Below are positions 59,845-64,000 of a DNA stretch of 64,000 nucleotides, piece after piece; the first letter of the stretch is position 1; each line of letters opens with the position of its first letter. The stretch is from Trogon surrucura (taxonomy: Eukaryota > Chordata > Aves > Trogoniformes > Trogonidae). The position numbers were made by a program, and so were the translations under genes. The DNA lies in the NCBI GenBank assembly GCA_020746105.1, contig CM036618.1, positions 6,704,501 through 6,768,500 of the forward strand, in the 5' to 3' direction. Under the pieces are notes generated by a model. It was not told the origin of the DNA and searched no databases. It worked only from the letters and a program-made list of their open reading frames with translations.

Positions 59845-59862
59845 TCCACTGAAGTCAGTGGA
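59845..59862. repeat. 18-bp near-perfect palindrome TCCACTGA-AG-TCAGTGGA
   Basis: Eight-base arms are separated by AG. The motif resembles 'actccattgaagtcaatggagt', which recurs in old palindromic amniote repeats. The match is too short to assign a family. Confidence 0.5.
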
Positions 59863-61454
59863 ATTGCAATAAAATAAAATCAATGTTGTGGAAAAAAGAG
59901 AATCAAGACCATCTGACAATATTTCATTAACAATCCACTCATTTGGTACAGTTCAGATTCTGGCAAGTGGCATCCCATAGATGGACTAATTACTGCAATG
60001 ATATAACAAACCACGTGACAAGTTTCTGTCACATTCCCAGTAGCAGCAGTGGGACTTGACGTCTACCTGTTTCTATTTTTGACCTGATATATCTAGTTCT
60101 GCATAATAACAAGCCCAGAGGAAAAGAAAAAATATATAGTTAACCTAAATGTTAATTAACCAAAGTACAGATATACACACACACACACATATGCACAAAC
60201 ATAAACCCTATTCAAACCACCTTGTTGCTGGAACAGATAAGATTTACCACCTACTCAAACCTCTGGGCATGAAAAAGAGCATGGGAGAAGCTGTTCCAAG
60301 CCAGGAGAATGTGGGCTCCTGTCTCCTCTCCACACAACCCTCATCTGACAGCAAGCAAATTCAATAGAGCAGAGGGGTTTTAGCTGAGTAAACAAACAGC
60401 GCTTCAGCATGGCTTTGTTGTATTTTCCAGTGTCAGGGCAATTTTCAAAAAGACTTCAAAACAGTAGGATGAGCGTTGGGTCAAAGTAGCAGATTCCTGA
60501 CAGATTTTTTTAAATTTCTCTCTCCCCTTTCCAGAGGAGGAGCTGCAGAGGGAGCCAGTGACAAAGAGCCAAGGTCTGTAAGGTTTCCCGAGAGCATGTA
60601 ACAAATGTAGGAAACCGTGAAGAAGGCTATAAATCAGGACCCAAAAGGATGCACTGTCCATGGCAGCCACTCTAAACCTTCAACGAGACATTTTTTTGAG
60701 CAAGTTTTTGGAATTTTGGTGGGCTCTGACCTGCAGTTTTCACTTCCAAAATAACTTGACTTTTCTAAAGTGGTAATTTCATTTTCATGATAATGCTAAA
60801 CTCAAGCCACATGTGCTTTAATTTAAAGCAGGACTCAGGCAGTGGACCCTGCCAAGAAGCAGTAGAGAAACATGCTTATTCTACTAGTTTGCTTGAGGCA
60901 TTCAGCATTTTTGAATGCCTAGGCAGAAATATACTTTTTAAATAAGCCAATCCCAGAGAGAGAGACAGGGAGGAAGAGAGAGCCCAGAAGAGGGAGGGAG
61001 GGGTAGAAGAAGGTTGCAGTACATTTTTGCATTAAGCCTTTGTTGCATTGGCTGGCTAAATAACAACTGATGAACTGGCAACAGAACAAATATTATTTAT
61101 TGCCTTCACTGGTTATTTTTTTTTTTACAGTGAAGGTGTTGTCCAGACCCCTTCTCTTTTTCATACACAAACTGGCATGTTAGACTTCATCATGGCAAAG
61201 GCTATTACATTGCTCTAAATATACACTTGGTTGCACAGCTCTTTCTACTAATTAAATCCCAGGGAGGAATATGTTTACAATCCTTTTGGCGGCATATTTA
61301 GGATTGTTTTAAACTCTCCTGGGAGACCCAGGAAAGCAACCTTTTGTTTTTCTTTAGTGAGAGAAAAAGAGAGATGCAGAAAGCTTCAGAAAGCCAGAGG
61401 ACCATGCTCTTGGATTTGGGGGCACTTTGCACCAGGTGAGAAGCCACCTTCTTA
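59863..61454. other. No gene recognised; CA repeat and GA-rich stretch
   Basis: A short (CA)n lies at 60173-60189. A purine-rich stretch of GAGA and GGAGG type lies at about 60955-61013. No gene is supported. Confidence 0.5.
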
Positions 61455-61648
61455 CAGACTACCTAGGGAGGTGGTTGAGTGGCCATCCCTGGATATGTTT
61501 AAGTGTCGCTTAGATGCGGTGTTGGGTGATGTGGTTTAAGGGTGAACTTGTAGTGTAGAGTTAATGGTTGTAGTGTAGGGTTAATGGTTGGACTTGATGA
61601 TCCCAAGGGTCTTTTCCAATCTGAACTGTTCTATGATTCTATGATTCT
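61455..61648 (+). mobile_element. CR1 LINE 3' end, same subtype as the 10908 copy
   Basis: 'agactacctagggaggtggttgag', 'ccatccctggatatgtttaagtgtcgcttagatgcggtgttgggtgatgtggttta' and 'gttggacttgatgatcccaagggtcttttccaatctgaactgttctatgattctatgattct' define a CR1 3' end. It carries the tandem motif TGTAGTGTAGRGTTAATGGT (about 61550-61590). That motif is the reverse complement of the doubled motif at 10979-11018. Confidence 0.93.
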
Positions 61649-63836
61649 CCTCATTAAAGTGTCTTCCGATTTTTTGTATCTGTCAATAGAAAATAAAAAT
61701 TTGCTGTAGTTGTCAAACTGCATCACTAAGGGACGAAAGCGTTATCTTCTTCGTGGAGCAAATTATACAGCTGTAGGTGATTAAAGTGAAAGGTTACAGG
61801 GTCATATCTTGATTTTCAGTGACTTCTGCTGGACCTGCAGAGACTCAATGCTTTTCTTTGTCAGGCCACTCTAATTTTTGCTGTTTACAAAAAAAGATCT
61901 AGGTGCTGGACAAAAAGCACCAGTAGTTGCAAAAATAAAAAAAAAAAAAAAAAATCATTCATTACCTGCTAATGAAAATGTATTTAATTTCATTAGCTTC
62001 CACTTACACTAGAAATGCTCTTCTCTTGTGCCTCTTGGGAATTTTCTTCATCTAAATGTGCATGGTTAATAATTACAAGAGTTGGGAACAGCAATATCCA
62101 TTTCTTCGTTATACCCATAAGACCGTAGCTGCCTCAACTTTCTATATCTATGCCCATAGTGGCTTGGCAGTATGTGTATTATACAGGGCAAATTATAGCT
62201 GGATACTTTTGTTATTAGATATTGGCCAAATTTGCTCATTTTTAACAGTCCCACTATGGTCACGTGCCTGGCACTTCCATGACATCCTAGTGTGGGGTAT
62301 TAATGTTTCAGTCAGGATTTCCTCCTCTGCTTCCTTCAGCCCTGTCCCCAGGTGTCCCTAATGGTTAATTCCTGAGCTTTCCGCTCAGTGTCACAGTCCC
62401 AGGGCCCTACAAGTGTCCCCAAGCCGGGACCCAGCCATTTCTAGCCAGAAATAATTCCCTGTGCAGCATCAGGCTGCAGCATCAATCTTCCATTTCCACA
62501 GTGTTGGACTATGTGTGAAACTGGATGTGGGATCAGCATAAAGGATGCAGCTGGGTTCAGGCAAAACAGACTCCAGGTGCCTGTTCTTGTAACTTATAAA
62601 AAAAACATCCTCACAGGTAAAGAAACAGTGATCCACACTGGTCTACTTGGAACAAGTTTTTTAAATCCCTTGAAATAATACCCCATGTTCTCAAATGAAG
62701 TGTGGTTTTTGATCTTAAAGAAAATAGAGGGTGTTTTAACAAAGAATTTCTAATTTTGAAAGGCTGAGAGCTGCCTTTCAAACAATTCTTCCCTGGCTCT
62801 GGAATGAGCAGCCCTAAGACTTGTTTTATGGTGAAATATCTTCAGTAAGAAGTGTTTAGAAAAGGAACCACAACGCCTCAAGACAGACATGATTCAATGG
62901 TTTCCCAAAACAGGGATTTTAAATAAATATTGCATTACATCTTTCTGGTTTTGTTTTGTTTTTATAAGCCATCAGTAACATACATGTAGCAGCTTCCAGG
63001 AAGGATGTACAGGTAGTGAATTATCCATAAGAAATGACCAGGGGCTGAAAGCTCAAAGCTTCCCTCTTTCCGAGTTACCTGGCTGGCAGACTATAACAAA
63101 CATACATGCCACCCACACACTGTTTTAAAAGAGTATTATTAAGGTTGCAAATCAATTCTTAACTCAAAAATGAACCTTAAATCATTTCCCTTGTGTGTAT
63201 GAATTATATAAGTCTTTAATTAAATGAACACCTAGTATATTTTCCACCAACTCCTTCAGAATGGATGGTGCTCTCCTAATTCAATATTTTTTACTCTGCT
63301 TATTATCTGAAGTGTGACCCCAGGCCTTATTTACGGCACAAATCTCATTCTGAAGACAGAATTATTAATTTCCTTGTGGCTTCTCCTCTGGGGTTCACTG
63401 CCACAGGGTCTGAGGACTTCATAAACTTTTACTCATCAGTTTTCTCAAAATGGGGAGGAGGGGGTGCTGTCATCCCTGTTGGTCTGTCAGGAAAGCAAGG
63501 CACGGGGAGGCTGATGAAAAGTGAGATCGAGGGGGACACAGTACGAGACACATGACCTGATCTTGCAATTCTGAGTTTGGCTGTGGTTGGGAATGGTAGC
63601 TGCTTCTGCAGGTCAGAATCTATGATCTTATCAGCTATCTAGGAGATTGAGAAATGCACGGTTAACCTCTTTTGGGAAAAGTTTGGTTTCGGTGATCAAA
63701 GATGGGTTTAAGAGACACCAGGATAAAAGTGAATCCAACTCAATTAATTTAATCAAGAGACCATCTTTTTTTCTCCCCGCAACCTTCATTTTCTATTATT
63801 TTCTTACCTCTTCTTGCCTTTTCTTACCTTTTCAGT
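61649..63836. other. No gene recognised
   Basis: No supported gene or named repeat. An A run lies at about 61936-61953. Confidence 0.5.
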
Positions 63837-64000
63837 CTTATGAAGAGAGGCTTAGGGAGCTCGAGCTGTTCAGCCTGGAGAAGAGGAGGTTGAGGGGAGA
63901 CCTTATTGCTCTCTACAACTACCTGAAAGGCAGCTGTAGTGAGACGGGTGTTGGCCTCTTTTCCCTAGTGAATAGTGATAGGACAAGAGGGAACGGGTTC
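63837..64000 (+). mobile_element. CR1 LINE C-terminal ORF2 segment, continues past the window end
   Basis: It begins abruptly at 'cttatgaagagaggcttagggagctcgagctgttcagcctggagaagagg' and is cut by the window edge at 'gataggacaagagggaacgggttc'. One frame is open throughout: [20 protein letters not shown], then [20 protein letters not shown] and SDRTRGNGF. Absence of stops over the 164 bp suggests a younger copy than most others here. Its 3' end lies outside the window. Confidence 0.95.

Overview
The window looks like non-coding, AT-rich chromosomal DNA from a bird. The main evidence is about twenty fragments of CR1 LINE retrotransposons. Most of these carry the typical avian CR1 3' end, a short 3' untranslated region closing in copies of an ATTCTATG- or ATTCTGTG-like octamer. 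No complete protein-coding gene, ribosomal RNA, tRNA gene, CRISPR array, DNA transposon or recognisable endogenous retrovirus was found. Almost every open reading frame over 60 codons is either chance or a piece of CR1 ORF2.

Layout. 1-6.3 kb: unassigned sequence with two old SINE-like tails (3.85 and 4.85 kb). 6.3-19 kb: unassigned sequence with six short CR1 3' ends (6.3, 10.9, 12.7, 13.6, 16.3 and 18.5 kb). 20.7-22.1 kb: a GC-rich island that holds the only plausible host coding sequence. It is a Pro/Ser/Thr/Ala-rich exon with a good splice acceptor, then a second coding segment in another frame ending in a stop, followed by AATAAA and a GT-rich stretch. 22-36 kb: unassigned sequence with three CR1 fragments, one of an older amniote type. 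36.1-37.2 kb and 40.9-42.7 kb: two long CR1 copies with reverse transcriptase sequence, with an ancient non-CR1 repeat between them at about 38.0-38.3 kb. 43.4-44.5 kb: a CR1 stub with a (GAATA)n tail and a MIR-like tRNA-derived SINE. 51-57.8 kb: simple repeats, a heavily decayed old CR1 (52.6-53.85 kb, +), a younger CR1 (55.9-56.6 kb, -) and another old CR1 (57.15-57.74 kb, -). 59.07-59.42 kb: a 348-bp pure pyrimidine tract. 61.4 kb: a CR1 3' end of the same subtype as the 10.9-kb copy. 63.8 kb to the end: an undecayed-looking CR1 running out of the window.

The features do not form a pathway. They read as layers of retrotransposition of different ages: ancient amniote/vertebrate SINEs and CR1s, then avian CR1 3' ends, with later rearrangements. 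No new biological system is apparent. The points best worth checking are the candidate terminal exons at 21.16-21.85 kb, the templated-insertion scar in the 40.9-kb CR1, the ancient repeat at 38.0-38.3 kb and the long pyrimidine tract. Family assignments rest on remembered consensus patterns, not on a database search.
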